Assembly: GCA_024103425.1 (NCBI GenBank)
Contig: JAGFIS010000033.1
Coordinates: 54,063 to 118,062 of the forward strand
DNA: 64,000 nucleotides
From: Chitinophagaceae bacterium
Lineage (GTDB): Bacteria > Bacteroidota > Bacteroidia > Chitinophagales > Chitinophagaceae
Reading direction: 5' to 3'
Shown here: positions 53,137-62,465 of the stretch, one piece after another
Layout of the letters: each line of letters begins with the position of its first letter
Position numbering within the stretch: the first letter of the stretch is position 1
The notes under the pieces: model-generated
What the model saw: the letters and a program-made list of their open reading frames with translations, nothing else
Database searches by the model: none
What the model was told of the DNA's origin: nothing
Program-made: the position numbers and the translations under genes

Positions 53137-54090
53137 TTTTAATTTCTTAACCGCTTCTGTAATTCTGGGCACGACTTCAAAAGCGTCTCCTACAATTCCA
53201 TAGTCAGCTGCTTTGAAGAACGGAGCCTCAGGGTCTTTATTGATTACAACAATTACTTTACTTCTGTTAACTCCTGCCAGGTGTTGGATGGCTCCTGAAA
53301 TACCAATGGCGATATACAGGTTAGGAGCAATGGCTAGGCCTGTCTGCCCTACGTGCTCATGGTGAGGCCTCCATCCGCTGTCGCTCACCGGACGGCTGCA
53401 GGCAGTGGCAGCTCCGAGTGCTGCTGCGAGATCAGTTACTAAGTTCCAGTTTTCAGGCCCTTTCAATCCGCGGCCTCCGCTTACTACGATTTCAGCTTCT
53501 GATAAAGGAACTTCTCCTTTCAGCACGTTCACTTCTTTCACCTTCACTCTTCCTTCAGCGGTTGCGGGGGTGATGTTCACCACTTCTGCTGTTCCTTCGC
53601 CCTCGTTAACTCCGTAAGCATTACCGTTAAGGGTTATTACTTTAGTTGCAGTTTTCACCGAAACATTGGCGAATGCTTTACCGCTGAAAACAGATTTGCG
53701 AACAACGAATCTGTTGGAAGTATCAGGCAGTGCTACGGCTCCTGTTACCAGTCCCGCTTTCAGTTTAACGGATAATCTCGGAGCGATAGCTTTTCCGTTG
53801 AAGTTGTTAGAGAATACAATGGTGTCAGCACCGGATTGTGCTACTGTTTCGGCAATGATTCCTGTATATACACCATCGTCAAATGCACTGTATTTATCAT
53901 CTCCTGCCACATAAACTTTTTTCAGTCCGTATTTTCCAAGTGTAGCCGGATCGTTATTGCATTTTCCGATTAGGATACCTTCTGCCTGTGTGCCGGTCTG
54001 TTCTGCAATTTTAGCCGCATAGGAAGCAGCTTCAAAAGAACTCTTTTTTATCTCTCCGTCGTGCTGATCTATAAAAACTAATACGCTCAT
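53131..54090 (-). CDS. etfA: Electron transfer flavoprotein subunit alpha
   Basis: A 319-residue FAD-binding subunit that, with EtfB, carries electrons from acyl-CoA and other dehydrogenases. The C-terminal FAD domain shows [48 protein letters not shown] and [20 protein letters not shown]. It begins 32 bp after etfB. Its stop codon is embedded in the terminator stem. Confidence 0.96.
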   Translation of the reverse strand: MSVLVFIDQHDGEIKKSSFEAASYAAKIAEQTGTQAEGILIGKCNNDPATLGKYGLKKVYVAGDDKYSAFDDGVYTGIIAETVAQSGADTIVFSNNFNGKAIAPRLSVKLKAGLVTGAVALPDTSNRFVVRKSVFSGKAFANVSVKTATKVITLNGNAYGVNEGEGTAEVVNITPATAEGRVKVKEVNVLKGEVPLSEAEIVVSGGRGLKGPENWNLVTDLAAALGAATACSRPVSDSGWRPHHEHVGQTGLAIAPNLYIAIGISGAIQHLAGVNRSKVIVVINKDPEAPFFKAADYGIVGDAFEVVPRITEAVKKLKG

Positions 54091-54122
54091 TATAATAATT
54101 TGATAAGGATGAATGGTTGAGG

Positions 54123-54866
54123 TTAGATAACTTTTGCTTCGTCGCGAAGAGCTTTTACAAGGTCTTCTTCCTGTCCGGGTTCAAAGAGTTTTACTCCTTG
54201 CTTAGGCGCGGGCAGGTCAAACGATTGTACTTCGGTCAGTGATTCGATATCTTTCGGATCTACGACTTTCAAAGGCTTGGTTCTGGCACCCATGATACCC
54301 CTCATGTTAGGGATTCTCTGTTCGGCCATTCCCTGCTGGCAGCTGACTACCACCGGCAGTGCCACTTCGTTCACTTCAGCACCTCCTTCGATCTCGCGGG
54401 TGATGGTAGCAGTAGTACCATCCAGATCGAATTTGGTAGCAAAAGAGATAAAAGGCATCTCCAGGAATTCTGCAATCATACCGCCAACAGAAGCACCGTT
54501 GTAATCGATGGTTTCTTTACCGGTCAGTACCAGGTCGTATCCGCCTTCTTTGGCAATATCTGCAATCTGTGCTGCTACATAATAATCGTCACCTGCAGCG
54601 GTGTTCACGCGGATGGCTTCGTCACCCCCGATGGCCAGAGCCTTACGGATGATGGCATCATTACTGGCATCGCCGACGTTAATCAGGTGAATTACGGTTG
54701 AGGTATCTTTCTCTTTCAATTCCACTGCGCGTACAAGGGCATACCACTCATCGTATGGGTTGATGATGTGTTGAACTCCTTCTTCGCTGAATTTAGTGTT
54801 GTTATCTGTGAAAGCTATTTTTGCCGTAGTGTCAGGTGTTTTACTTATACATACTAAAATCTTCAT
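54123..54866 (-). CDS. etfB: Electron transfer flavoprotein subunit beta
   Basis: A 247-residue subunit with the EtfB pattern MKILVCISKTPDTTAKI, INPYDEWYALVRAVELKE, DLVLTGKETIDYNGASVGGMIAE and PNMRGIMGARTKPL. It is the first gene of the etfBA operon, behind a short leader and a clear -7 element. Confidence 0.96.
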   Translation of the reverse strand: MKILVCISKTPDTTAKIAFTDNNTKFSEEGVQHIINPYDEWYALVRAVELKEKDTSTVIHLINVGDASNDAIIRKALAIGGDEAIRVNTAAGDDYYVAAQIADIAKEGGYDLVLTGKETIDYNGASVGGMIAEFLEMPFISFATKFDLDGTTATITREIEGGAEVNEVALPVVVSCQQGMAEQRIPNMRGIMGARTKPLKVVDPKDIESLTEVQSFDLPAPKQGVKLFEPGQEEDLVKALRDEAKVI

Positions 54867-54897
54867 GAAATAGCTATTTTTTAGTGATTTTGGAGTG

Positions 54898-54905
54898 CAA
54901 AGATA
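54898..54905 (-). promoter_or_regulatory. -7 promoter element of etfBA
   Basis: Minus-strand TATCTTTG is a perfect TAnnTTTG match 31 bp upstream of the etfB ATG. The -33 box is not recognisable. Confidence 0.55.
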
Positions 54906-55078
54906 CTAAGAAAAAAAGGGAAATCGGAAACGTCGTTTCAGCTTTTGGTAATATATAGTTGTAAGAAAATGACGGAGGTTGCGTGAGCTTCCTGCGGATG
55001 GTACTAGCGTGAGCCGGCCGATTGGCACTTTTAAATCAGATGAAGATTGTTCGCACTTTTTATCGCAATTTTGAGCCG

Positions 55079-56425
55079 ATGAAGTATTCCTTATCAGACC
55101 GTTTTTCTTCTTATGTAAAGGAGCATCGGCTCTTCCGGAAGGGCGATTTGTTGCTATTGGCGGTGAGTGGCGGGGCAGATTCTGTAGCTTTGGCAGAACT
55201 GTGTTTTTTGTCGGGATACAGGTTTGAGATTGCTCATTGCAACTTTCAACTGAGAGGAGAGGAGAGCGAGCGGGATGAAAAGTTTGTCAGGTCACTGGCA
55301 GAGAGATATGGTGTTCCCCTTCATTGCAGGAAGTTTGATACAGAGGCTTACGCCGATGAACATAAGGTATCCATTCAAGTTGCTGCGCGGGAGTTGCGCT
55401 ACCGTTGGTTTGATGAATTGATGGACAGTATGGAGCCGCCTGTTTGGTTGCTGACTGCCCACCATGCGGAAGATAATGTCGAAACCCTGTTGATGAATTT
55501 CTTCAAAGGGACAGGCATACAAGGTTTACAGGGTATTCGTCTGAAATCAGGCAGAATTATTCGTCCGCTGCTCTTTGCGCGGAAACAGGAGATATTAGAT
55601 TTTCTCAAAGAAAGGAATCTCAGCTTTGTAGAAGACTCCTCCAACTTGTCTGAGAAATACACCCGCAACTATTTTCGACATACATTGATTCCGGGAGTCC
55701 GAAAGGTCTTCCCCGAAGGGGAACACAACCTGGAAGAGAATCTTCGCAGGTTCGGGGATATTGAGATCCTATATCAGCAGTCTGTAGAAAGGATTAAGAA
55801 GAAACTGGTGGAACAGATGGGTAATGAAATCTACCTGCCTGTCCTGAAGTTGCAGAAGATGCCTGCCATGCGGACCGTTCTCTACGAGGTCGTGAAAGAT
55901 TACGGTTTCTCGCCATCACAACTCGATGATATTGCTGGTTTGCTGACTGCCGAAAATGGCAAGTATGTAAAATCAGATGCATACCGCATTATCAAAAACA
56001 GAGGGCGGTTGATCATTGCGCCTTTGGCCGGAGAAGAAGCCGGTTATATTTTAATTGAAGAAGGAACGAATTCTGTTCGTTTCCCTCAGGGCAAATTGAC
56101 TATCCGAAGAAAACCATGGAAGGAAGAGGATAGAATTTCTTCAGATCCCGATATAGCTTTGCTCGATGCCTCAAACATTCGCTTTCCATTGCTGCTGAGA
56201 AAATGGAGGCAGGGTGATTATTTCTACCCCCTGGGGATGAGGAAGAAAAAGAAGGTCAGCAGGTTCATGATTGATGAAAAATTGTCTCCCACCGAGAAGG
56301 AAAAACTTTGGATTCTCGAAAGTCGGCAACGAATCATGTGGCTTGCCGGACTGCGCATAGATGACCGTTTCAAAGTGACTGCATCAACTAAAGAAGTGTT
56401 GGAGGTGTATTTTACAAGATATTGA
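55079..56425 (+). CDS. tilS: tRNA(Ile)-lysidine synthase
   Basis: A 448-residue enzyme that adds lysine to C34 of the AUA-reading tRNA-Ile. The ATP pyrophosphatase loop is LLAVSGGADSVALAEL, then IAHCNFQLRGEESERDE, LTAHHAEDNVETLLMNFFKGTGIQGLQGI and EDSSN. The C-terminal tRNA-binding domain (about 370-448) has WRQGDYFYPLGMRKKKKVSRF. I chose ATG 55079 (MKYSLSDRF); the frame extends upstream to a TTG at 55022 with an ATG at 55040. It is followed by short palindromic repeats. Confidence 0.94.
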   Translation: MKYSLSDRFSSYVKEHRLFRKGDLLLLAVSGGADSVALAELCFLSGYRFEIAHCNFQLRGEESERDEKFVRSLAERYGVPLHCRKFDTEAYADEHKVSIQVAARELRYRWFDELMDSMEPPVWLLTAHHAEDNVETLLMNFFKGTGIQGLQGIRLKSGRIIRPLLFARKQEILDFLKERNLSFVEDSSNLSEKYTRNYFRHTLIPGVRKVFPEGEHNLEENLRRFGDIEILYQQSVERIKKKLVEQMGNEIYLPVLKLQKMPAMRTVLYEVVKDYGFSPSQLDDIAGLLTAENGKYVKSDAYRIIKNRGRLIIAPLAGEEAGYILIEEGTNSVRFPQGKLTIRRKPWKEEDRISSDPDIALLDASNIRFPLLLRKWRQGDYFYPLGMRKKKKVSRFMIDEKLSPTEKEKLWILESRQRIMWLAGLRIDDRFKVTASTKEVLEVYFTRY

Positions 56426-56435
56426 TTTTCAGGGA

Positions 56436-56502
56436 CACTCCTACGGAGTGGATATGCTTTCGATTCATATATTACAAACAGGCGGCTCCGACGGAGCCTT
56501 TT
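56436..56502. repeat. Two related palindromes after tilS
   Basis: CACTCC-TAC-GGAGTG (56436-56450) and GGCTCC-GAC-GGAGCC (56484-56498) share the core CTCCkACGGAG. The second runs into TTTT (56499-56502) and may serve as the tilS terminator. They look like a REP-type family. Confidence 0.7.
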
Positions 56503-56550
56503 AGCAAATGATTTGTGAATATAAGCGTGATTTGAAGGAAACTGACAGTA

Positions 56551-57237
56551 TCAATAAGTCTGAAACAACTGATCCCATTTCATGTTCTTCACCTGGGAAA
56601 TGAAGTTGTCCAGCACCGGGAAATCAGAGAATAATTCGCTCGCTACCAGCAGGAATACTACTCCGAACAATGCTCCCCACAAGTGCGCATTGTGGTTGAT
56701 GTTGGTACCGCCTTTCTTGCCGAGGTAATAGGAGACCACCACGTACAGGATACCAAACAGAAACCCGGGAATGAAGAACGGAATGAATATCAGTCCGATG
56801 CCCTGCAATGGATTCAGCAGGATATATGCAAATACGATAGCCGATACAGCCCCCGACGCTCCGAGGCTTCGATAGTAATCGTTGTTTTTATGCTTCTTAA
56901 AATCAGGAATCACGCAAACAATCAGGGCCAGAAAATACATCAATACGTACATCACCTTGCCCGAAGGGTCGCCAAAAATCATCAGGAATGCTTTTTCCGT
57001 AAACTCACCGAAGAGATAGAATGCATACATGTTAAACAGTAAGTGCATCAGGTCTGCGTGAATGAACCCGTAGGTCAGAAACCTGTAATACTGCTGTGTC
57101 CTGTTGATGTGTGCCGGGTAAAATATCAGGTCGTCCATGATCTTTCTGGAACCGAAAGCTGATACAGATACGAGAACGGTGATAATGATGATGAGTACGG
57201 TGATGGAAAAAGACATACGCTCTTTTAAGAGAATCAA
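56551..57237 (-). CDS. Rhomboid-family intramembrane serine protease
   Basis: A 228-residue protein with six or more transmembrane helices. The catalytic Ser is in SLGASGAVSAIVFAYILL (GASG) and the His in NINHNAHLWGALFG. YGFIHADLMHLLFNMYAFYLFG is the conserved loop and helix 2 region. It cleaves transmembrane substrates within the inner membrane; the substrates are unknown. It starts 15 bp after rlmH ends. Confidence 0.92.
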   Translation of the reverse strand: MILLKERMSFSITVLIIIITVLVSVSAFGSRKIMDDLIFYPAHINRTQQYYRFLTYGFIHADLMHLLFNMYAFYLFGEFTEKAFLMIFGDPSGKVMYVLMYFLALIVCVIPDFKKHKNNDYYRSLGASGAVSAIVFAYILLNPLQGIGLIFIPFFIPGFLFGILYVVVSYYLGKKGGTNINHNAHLWGALFGVVFLLVASELFSDFPVLDNFISQVKNMKWDQLFQTY

Positions 57238-57252
57238 ACCTACAAAAAATAC

Positions 57253-57717
57253 TCAGGAATGGTGATACTTTTCGTTCCTGATAATCGTACAGGCGCGGTA
57301 AACCTGTTCTGCGAGTATCAGGCGTACTAACTGATGCGGAAACGTGAGTTTTGAAAGACTCCATACAAAATCAGCCTTGTCGAGAACAGCTTTATCAAAT
57401 CCAAAGGCACCCCCGATAACAAAAACCAGGTTTTTAGTGCTTTGAAATGATTGCTTCTCAATCAGTTCTGCCAGTTGGGGAGAGTCTAATTGTTTACCGT
57501 GTTCATCGAGTGCAATCAGGTAGTCGCCGGGGCGAAGAGCAGAGAGCACCAAGCCTCCTTCTGCCCTCATAAGCTCATTTCTGTCGCTGATTTTCGGGGG
57601 CGCAAAATACTTCCACTCTACGGGATAGTAGTGCTTGATTCTGCCCGTGAAATCGTCAATAGATTTCTTCAGTTGAGGGTCGTGTTGTTTTCCTATCGTC
57701 CAGAGCGAAATCTTCAT
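57253..57717 (-). CDS. rlmH: 23S rRNA (pseudouridine1915-N3)-methyltransferase
   Basis: A 154-residue SPOUT-class methyltransferase acting on the ribosome at helix 69. The knot motifs FVIGGAFGFDKAVL and the C-terminal SLSKLTFPHQLVRLILAEQVYRA through RNEKYHHS are diagnostic. Length and ends are normal. It is probably co-transcribed with the downstream rhomboid gene. Confidence 0.95.
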   Translation of the reverse strand: MKISLWTIGKQHDPQLKKSIDDFTGRIKHYYPVEWKYFAPPKISDRNELMRAEGGLVLSALRPGDYLIALDEHGKQLDSPQLAELIEKQSFQSTKNLVFVIGGAFGFDKAVLDKADFVWSLSKLTFPHQLVRLILAEQVYRACTIIRNEKYHHS

Positions 57718-57775
57718 GAAGCAATTTTTCCTGAAAAAAACACGAAAGTAAATAGCATTTGCTAAACTGATGTTT

Positions 57776-57783
57776 TACTTTTG
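57776..57783 (+). promoter_or_regulatory. -7 promoter element of the GH53 gene
   Basis: TACTTTTG matches TAnnTTTG 14 bp before the ATG. A TTTG at 57758-57761 is only 14 nt upstream, closer than usual for a -33 box. Confidence 0.45.
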
Positions 57784-57797
57784 TATGGGGGTACCTT

Positions 57798-58838
57798 ATG
57801 ACTGCTTACAGATATACGATAATACTACTGCTATTCCTGATGGCTTGCGGCAAAGGGCAAAACCCTGTACCTGATCCCGAACCGGATCTCGGTCCGTTAC
57901 CTGTTCCTGAGTTTGTCAAAGGAGCAGATGTCAGTTGGGTTACCGAAATGGAAGACAGCAGCCGTTTGTTCTATAACGGGGCAGGGGAGGAGACAGATTT
58001 ATTTGAGCTCATGAACAGCCTGGGGATGAATGTCATTCGCCTGCGTGTGTGGGTGAATCCTGCGAAAGGGTACAATAATATTGATGATGTTGTCAAGAAA
58101 GCAAAAAGAGCCGCAGATGCAGGGATGTACCTGATGATCGATTTTCATTACAGCGATACTTGGGCAGATCCGGGCCGGCAAATCAGACCCCAATCGTGGA
58201 ACACACTGGGTTTTGAAGCCCTTCGGCAGTCGCTGGAAGCCCATACGCTTGCGGTGCTCAACCGTTTGAATCAGGATAGTATACCCGTCGGCTGGGTGCA
58301 GATAGGCAATGAAACAAATGACGGAATGCTGTGGCCGTTGGGCCGGGCTTCAGATAATATGAACAATTTCGCTACGTTGCTCAACACGGGCTACAATGCG
58401 GTGAAGTCAGTTTATCCGGATGCGAAAGTGATAGTGCACTTATCCAATGGTTACGATAATGTTTTGTACAGTTGGATGTTTGATGCTTTAACTGCCAGAA
58501 GGGTGATGTTTGATGTTATAGGAATGTCGCTCTATGTTACTCCCGGAAATTGGGAGGCGCTGAGCCGGCAGTGTTTGTTTAATATGAACGAGATGGTTGC
58601 ACGGTATGGGAAGGAGGTGATGATAGTAGAGTGTGGTATGCCGTGGAATGAGCCTGAATTGGCGTACAGATTTCTTTCAGACTTAATCCAGAAGGTAAAA
58701 TCTGTTACAGATGGCAAGGGTAAGGGGGTTCTCTATTGGGAACCTGAGGCATACGGTAATTGGAATGGTTATACTCTCGGTGCATTTGACGATACCGGAA
58801 AGCCTACGGAAGCTTTGAGCGCCTTCAGCGATGAGTAA
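57798..58838 (+). CDS. GH53 endo-beta-1,4-galactanase lipoprotein
   Basis: A 346-residue GH53 enzyme that cuts beta-1,4-galactan side chains such as those of pectin. MTAYRYTIILLLFLMAC is a lipoprotein signal with C17 acylated. Barrel motifs are FVKGADVSWVTEME, NVIRLRVWVNP, LMIDFHYSDTWADPG, the acid/base Glu in VQIGNETNDGMLWP and the nucleophile Glu in MIVECGMPWNE. It stands alone, without a SusCD pair, between rlmH and an Lrp-type regulator that ends 11 bp away in the convergent direction. Confidence 0.93.
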   Translation: MTAYRYTIILLLFLMACGKGQNPVPDPEPDLGPLPVPEFVKGADVSWVTEMEDSSRLFYNGAGEETDLFELMNSLGMNVIRLRVWVNPAKGYNNIDDVVKKAKRAADAGMYLMIDFHYSDTWADPGRQIRPQSWNTLGFEALRQSLEAHTLAVLNRLNQDSIPVGWVQIGNETNDGMLWPLGRASDNMNNFATLLNTGYNAVKSVYPDAKVIVHLSNGYDNVLYSWMFDALTARRVMFDVIGMSLYVTPGNWEALSRQCLFNMNEMVARYGKEVMIVECGMPWNEPELAYRFLSDLIQKVKSVTDGKGKGVLYWEPEAYGNWNGYTLGAFDDTGKPTEALSAFSDE

Positions 58839-58849
58839 TCTGATTTCGG

Positions 58850-59317
58850 CTACTCTCTTTTCAAATTATATCCCACTTCGTTCTTTACTTCGTTGATGAT
58901 AAACAACGTGTGTGTATTCCCGATACTCGGAATAGTGGTCAGTTTGTTGACCATGAAGTCGTGATAGTCGTCCATATTCCTGAAAGCAGCCTTGAAGACA
59001 TAATCATAATCACCGCTGATGTGAAAGCATTCCTTGATCTCATCAATCGCTTTTATGTGCTTCTCAAAATCTTCAATGTTTTGCTGCGAGTGCCGTACGA
59101 GCCTTATTTGACCGATGACGAGAAGTTCTTTTCCCAAAACTTTCCTGTCGAGTATTGCAGCGTAGTTTTTTATCAGCTTACTCTTTTCTAATTTCTTGAT
59201 GCGCTCAAATACCGCGGTGGGAGAAAGATGTAACTGCTCACCTAGTTGCTTGTTGGTAATCTTGGCATCTTTCTGCAGTGCATTGAGGATTTTTACATCC
59301 GTAGCGTCTAAAGTCAT
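58850..59317 (-). CDS. Lrp/AsnC-family transcriptional regulator
   Basis: A 155-residue regulator: the N-terminal helix-turn-helix (TDVKILNALQKDAKITNKQLG, then LSPTAVFERIKKLEKS) and the C-terminal RAM ligand-binding domain (CFHISGDYDYVFKAAFRNMDDYHDFM). It is divergent from the PLP lyase gene, with a 20-bp palindrome in the 134-bp gap, so it probably controls that gene in response to an amino acid, with methionine a candidate ligand. Confidence 0.93.
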   Translation of the reverse strand: MTLDATDVKILNALQKDAKITNKQLGEQLHLSPTAVFERIKKLEKSKLIKNYAAILDRKVLGKELLVIGQIRLVRHSQQNIEDFEKHIKAIDEIKECFHISGDYDYVFKAAFRNMDDYHDFMVNKLTTIPSIGNTHTLFIINEVKNEVGYNLKRE

Positions 59318-59413
59318 CCGAATAATTTTTTGTTTTTGGGTCTGAAAAGTTTTTTAAAATTAAAATAAATCTACTAAACCTGATATCTATAGTTTAAAAT
59401 ACTTTTCTTGTAT

Positions 59414-59433
59414 AAATATTATGAATAATATTT
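59414..59433. promoter_or_regulatory. Putative Lrp/AsnC operator palindrome
   Basis: AAATATTATGAATAATATTT is a palindrome with perfect 9-bp arms around GA. It lies 18 bp before the PLP lyase ATG and about 97 bp upstream of the Lrp gene. AT-rich palindromes of this kind suit Lrp/AsnC dimers. Its closeness to the lyase start suggests repression. Confidence 0.55.
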
Positions 59434-59451
59434 TACAATTAGGAACTTTGT

Positions 59452-60702
59452 ATGGAATTAAAATCATCAGTCATGAAAAATTTCAAGCCCGCTGACAAAA
59501 TCCAGGATTTACAATACTTCGGAGAATTCGGAGGTGTTAATCCATCCATATCAGACTCGTCCACCTATACTTTCTTGACGGCTAAGTCCATGTTCGACAC
59601 CTTTGAAGGGAATGCCGATGGCTGCTATCTGTATTCAAGGCATGCTACCCCGAGCAATCTGTATCTCGGGCAGGCTTTGGCTGCTATGGAGAATACCGAA
59701 GCTGCCAATGTTACGGCTTCAGGTATGGGAGCGATTACTTCTGTGTTGCTTCAAATTTGCAGCAGTGGTGATGAAATCGTTTGTAGCCGTACCATCTATG
59801 GCGGCACCTATGCCTTTCTGAAGTATTTCATCAGCAAGTTTGGAATCAGTACCCGCTTTGTAGATATCAATAATCTGAGCGCAGTGGAAGAAGCTATTAC
59901 TTCCAAAACGAAACTCATTTATTGTGAGTCTGTGAGCAATCCTTTACTGGAGGTAGCCAATCTTCCCGCACTTTCAGAAATCACACGGAAGCACGGCCTG
60001 AAGTTGGTGGTAGATAATACATTCGCCCCACTGGTTATCACTCCGGCTAATTGTGGAGCCGATATAGTGATTCACAGTCTTACAAAATTCATCAACGGCA
60101 GCAGCGATACGGTTGGCGGTGTGATTTGCTCAACCCGGGAATTTATCGATGAGCTGAGGAACGTGAATAACGGTGCCACTATGCTGTTAGGCCCGACTAT
60201 GGACAGTCTCAGGGCAGCGGGCATCCTTAAGAATCTGAGAACATTACACGTGAGGATGAAACAGCATAGTTACAATGCAATGTATTTGGCAGAGAAATTC
60301 GAACAGGACGGCCTGCGCGTGATTTATCCTGGGTTGAAATCTCACAGAAGTCATGATGTGATGAATGCAATTATCAATCCTCAGTTTGGTTACGGTGGTA
60401 TGTTAACGGTTGATGTTGGATCGCTTGATAAAGCAAACGAACTGATGGAGTTGATGCAGAAAGAAAACCTTGGTTACCTCGCGGTCAGCCTCGGATTCTA
60501 CAAAACACTGTTCAGTGCGCCGGGTACTTCTACCTCGAGTGAAATTCCTTTGGAAGAGCAGCAGGCGATGGGATTGTCAGACGGAATGATCCGTTTCTCA
60601 ATTGGCCTCGACGAGAATATCGACAAAACTTATGAGAAGATGAAAGACTGCATGAAGAGGGTAGGGATTTTGAAAGAAACATCAGAGCCGGCATTAGCTT
60701 AG
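59452..60702 (+). CDS. Cys/Met-metabolism PLP enzyme (methionine gamma-lyase or cystathionine gamma-lyase/synthase type)
   Basis: A 416-residue fold-type I PLP enzyme. K212 in IVIHSLTKFINGSSDTVGG is the Schiff-base lysine; YSRHATPSN, SGMGAI and VDNTFAP are family motifs. The segment IYGGTYAF has Gly where classical methionine gamma-lyase has the YGC cysteine, so the exact activity cannot be fixed. An adjacent Lrp-type regulator favours amino acid breakdown. It is followed by a strong terminator. Confidence 0.88.
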   Translation: MELKSSVMKNFKPADKIQDLQYFGEFGGVNPSISDSSTYTFLTAKSMFDTFEGNADGCYLYSRHATPSNLYLGQALAAMENTEAANVTASGMGAITSVLLQICSSGDEIVCSRTIYGGTYAFLKYFISKFGISTRFVDINNLSAVEEAITSKTKLIYCESVSNPLLEVANLPALSEITRKHGLKLVVDNTFAPLVITPANCGADIVIHSLTKFINGSSDTVGGVICSTREFIDELRNVNNGATMLLGPTMDSLRAAGILKNLRTLHVRMKQHSYNAMYLAEKFEQDGLRVIYPGLKSHRSHDVMNAIINPQFGYGGMLTVDVGSLDKANELMELMQKENLGYLAVSLGFYKTLFSAPGTSTSSEIPLEEQQAMGLSDGMIRFSIGLDENIDKTYEKMKDCMKRVGILKETSEPALA

Positions 60703-60730
60703 AAAACAGTTGTATATAAAATTGAATTAC

Positions 60731-60758
60731 CGGTCAGTCCGTGCGCTGACCGTTTTTT
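60731..60758 (+). terminator. Rho-independent terminator of the PLP lyase gene
   Basis: CGGTCAG (60731-60737) pairs with CTGACCG (60746-60752), followed by six Ts (60753-60758); 29 bp after the stop. Confidence 0.9.
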
Positions 60759-60819
60759 ATTCGATTGAATGGAAGCTGTAGTTAAAACCTCCGTACCGGA
60801 AACCTATCTGAAAGATGTG

Positions 60820-60827
60820 TAGATTTG
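60820..60827 (+). promoter_or_regulatory. Candidate -7 promoter element of aspA
   Basis: TAGATTTG matches TAnnTTTG 56 bp before the aspA ATG. No -33 box is clear. Confidence 0.45.
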
Positions 60828-60883
60828 CGCTGGCTGTATTTGGATACAGACAATGATTAAACACCTAAATTTCTATTTCAATA

Positions 60884-62275
60884 ATGCAGTACAGAATCGA
60901 AAGCGACCTGATCGGAGAGTTGCAGGTACCGTCGGAGGCTTATTATGGAGTGCAGACTCAAAGAGCAGTTGAGAATTTTAAGATATCGAACCAGTATTTG
61001 AGCTCTTATCCGCACTTTATCAAGGCACTGGGATACGTGAAGAAGGCAGCAGCCAAAACCAATTTTGAATTGGGAGTACTGAAACAGGAATTATACGAAG
61101 TTATCTCTCGTGCGTGTGATGAAGTGATTGCGGGGAAGTATGATAGTCAGTTCCCGGTAGATATGATTCAGGGTGGGGCAGGTACTTCGATTAATATGAA
61201 TGCCAACGAGGTGATTGCTAATATTGCGCTTGATATGATGGGACATAAGAAAGGGGAATATCAGTACTGTTCTCCGAACGATCATATCAATCTGTCTCAA
61301 TCTACCAATGATGCCTATCCTACGGCGATCAAGATTGCGCTTCATCTGATGAACGTAGAATTGATGGAGCAACTTTCTGTCGCAGTTGATGCTTTCAGAA
61401 AAAAGGGAGTTGAGTTTGAAGGCGTGATCAAGATGGGCAGAACACAATTGCAGGATGCAGTACCGATGACACTCGGACAGGAGTTTGAAGCCTTTGCCGC
61501 CACTCTTGAAGGCGAAACTGGCAAGCTGAAATTTGTGAGCAGATTGCTGACGGAGGTAAACATGGGCGGTACGGCTATCGGTACCGGCATTAATGCGCCC
61601 GTAGGATTTGCTCAAAAGTGTGCAGATAATCTTACAGAGATAACCGGTTTTGAAATTACATCATCGCCCAACCTTATTGAGGCTACGCCTGATACAGGAG
61701 CTTATGTTACTTATTCATCTACACTCAAAGGGCTTGCGATAAAGCTGTCCAAGATCTGTAACGATCTGAGATTACTGGCGTCAGGCCCCAGGGCCGGACT
61801 GTCGGAAATTACTTTACCTGCAATGCAGCCCGGGTCATCCATTATGCCGGGGAAAATCAATCCTGTGATTCCCGAAGTTGTGAATCAGGTGTGTTACAAA
61901 GTTATTGGCAACGACCTCACGGTTACGATGGCAGCAGATGCAGGACAGTTGCAGCTGAACGTTATGGAGCCCGTTCTGTGCCATGCCATTATGGAGAGCA
62001 TTGAGTTTATGAAGAATGCAATAGAAACACTGATTGAGAAATGCGTGAAAGGCATCAGGGCAAATGAAGAAATATGCTATAAGAAAGTCAGAAACAGTAT
62101 CAGTATTGTTACTGCGCTCAATCCGTATATCGGATACAAGGCATCTTCAAAGTTTGCGAAGGAAGCACTAGCTACCGGTAAGAGTGTGTATAATCTGGTA
62201 TTGGAGTCGGGCCTGCTTTCCAAAGAAAAATTAGATGAAATCCTTGCACCCGAGAATATGTTGAGGCCGCATTAA
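60884..62275 (+). CDS. aspA: Aspartate ammonia-lyase
   Basis: A 463-residue member of the fumarase/aspartase family that converts aspartate to fumarate and ammonia. The signature GSSIMPGKINPVIPE is complete, with the SS-loop catalytic Ser. The start YRIESDLIGELQVPSEAYYGVQTQRAVENF and the segment GRTQLQDAVPMTLGQEF fit aspartase better than fumarase, which reads differently at the last positions. It is probably monocistronic. Confidence 0.93.
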   Translation: MQYRIESDLIGELQVPSEAYYGVQTQRAVENFKISNQYLSSYPHFIKALGYVKKAAAKTNFELGVLKQELYEVISRACDEVIAGKYDSQFPVDMIQGGAGTSINMNANEVIANIALDMMGHKKGEYQYCSPNDHINLSQSTNDAYPTAIKIALHLMNVELMEQLSVAVDAFRKKGVEFEGVIKMGRTQLQDAVPMTLGQEFEAFAATLEGETGKLKFVSRLLTEVNMGGTAIGTGINAPVGFAQKCADNLTEITGFEITSSPNLIEATPDTGAYVTYSSTLKGLAIKLSKICNDLRLLASGPRAGLSEITLPAMQPGSSIMPGKINPVIPEVVNQVCYKVIGNDLTVTMAADAGQLQLNVMEPVLCHAIMESIEFMKNAIETLIEKCVKGIRANEEICYKKVRNSISIVTALNPYIGYKASSKFAKEALATGKSVYNLVLESGLLSKEKLDEILAPENMLRPH

Positions 62276-62413
62276 TAGCGACGGTTTAGGATTTTTCTTA
62301 CGTAGATAGAATCTGTCAGGCATTAATAGACACCAATACACCAGGGCCTACTGTTGCAAGTGAAATACTTTCTATTCGAAATCTTCTGAAGAATTCTTTT
62401 CTTTCAAATCAAG

Positions 62414-62453
62414 TAAATTTGAATGATGGAGGGGCAGGAACATAAATCCTGCC
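62414..62453 (+). promoter_or_regulatory. Candidate promoter and 5' hairpin of the endonuclease pair
   Basis: TAAATTTG (62414-62421) matches TAnnTTTG. It is followed by a 7-bp hairpin GGCAGGA (62433-62439)/TCCTGCC (62447-62453) ending 12 bp before the first ATG. The hairpin would sit in the 5' leader near the start codon. Nothing else was found in the 190-bp gap after aspA. Confidence 0.4.
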
Positions 62454-62465
62454 TTTGAACGACTG

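Noticed and set aside
55022..55078. Upstream TTG/ATG starts for tilS
   Set aside because: The family N-terminus begins near MKYSLSDRF at 55079; the extra residues have no counterpart.
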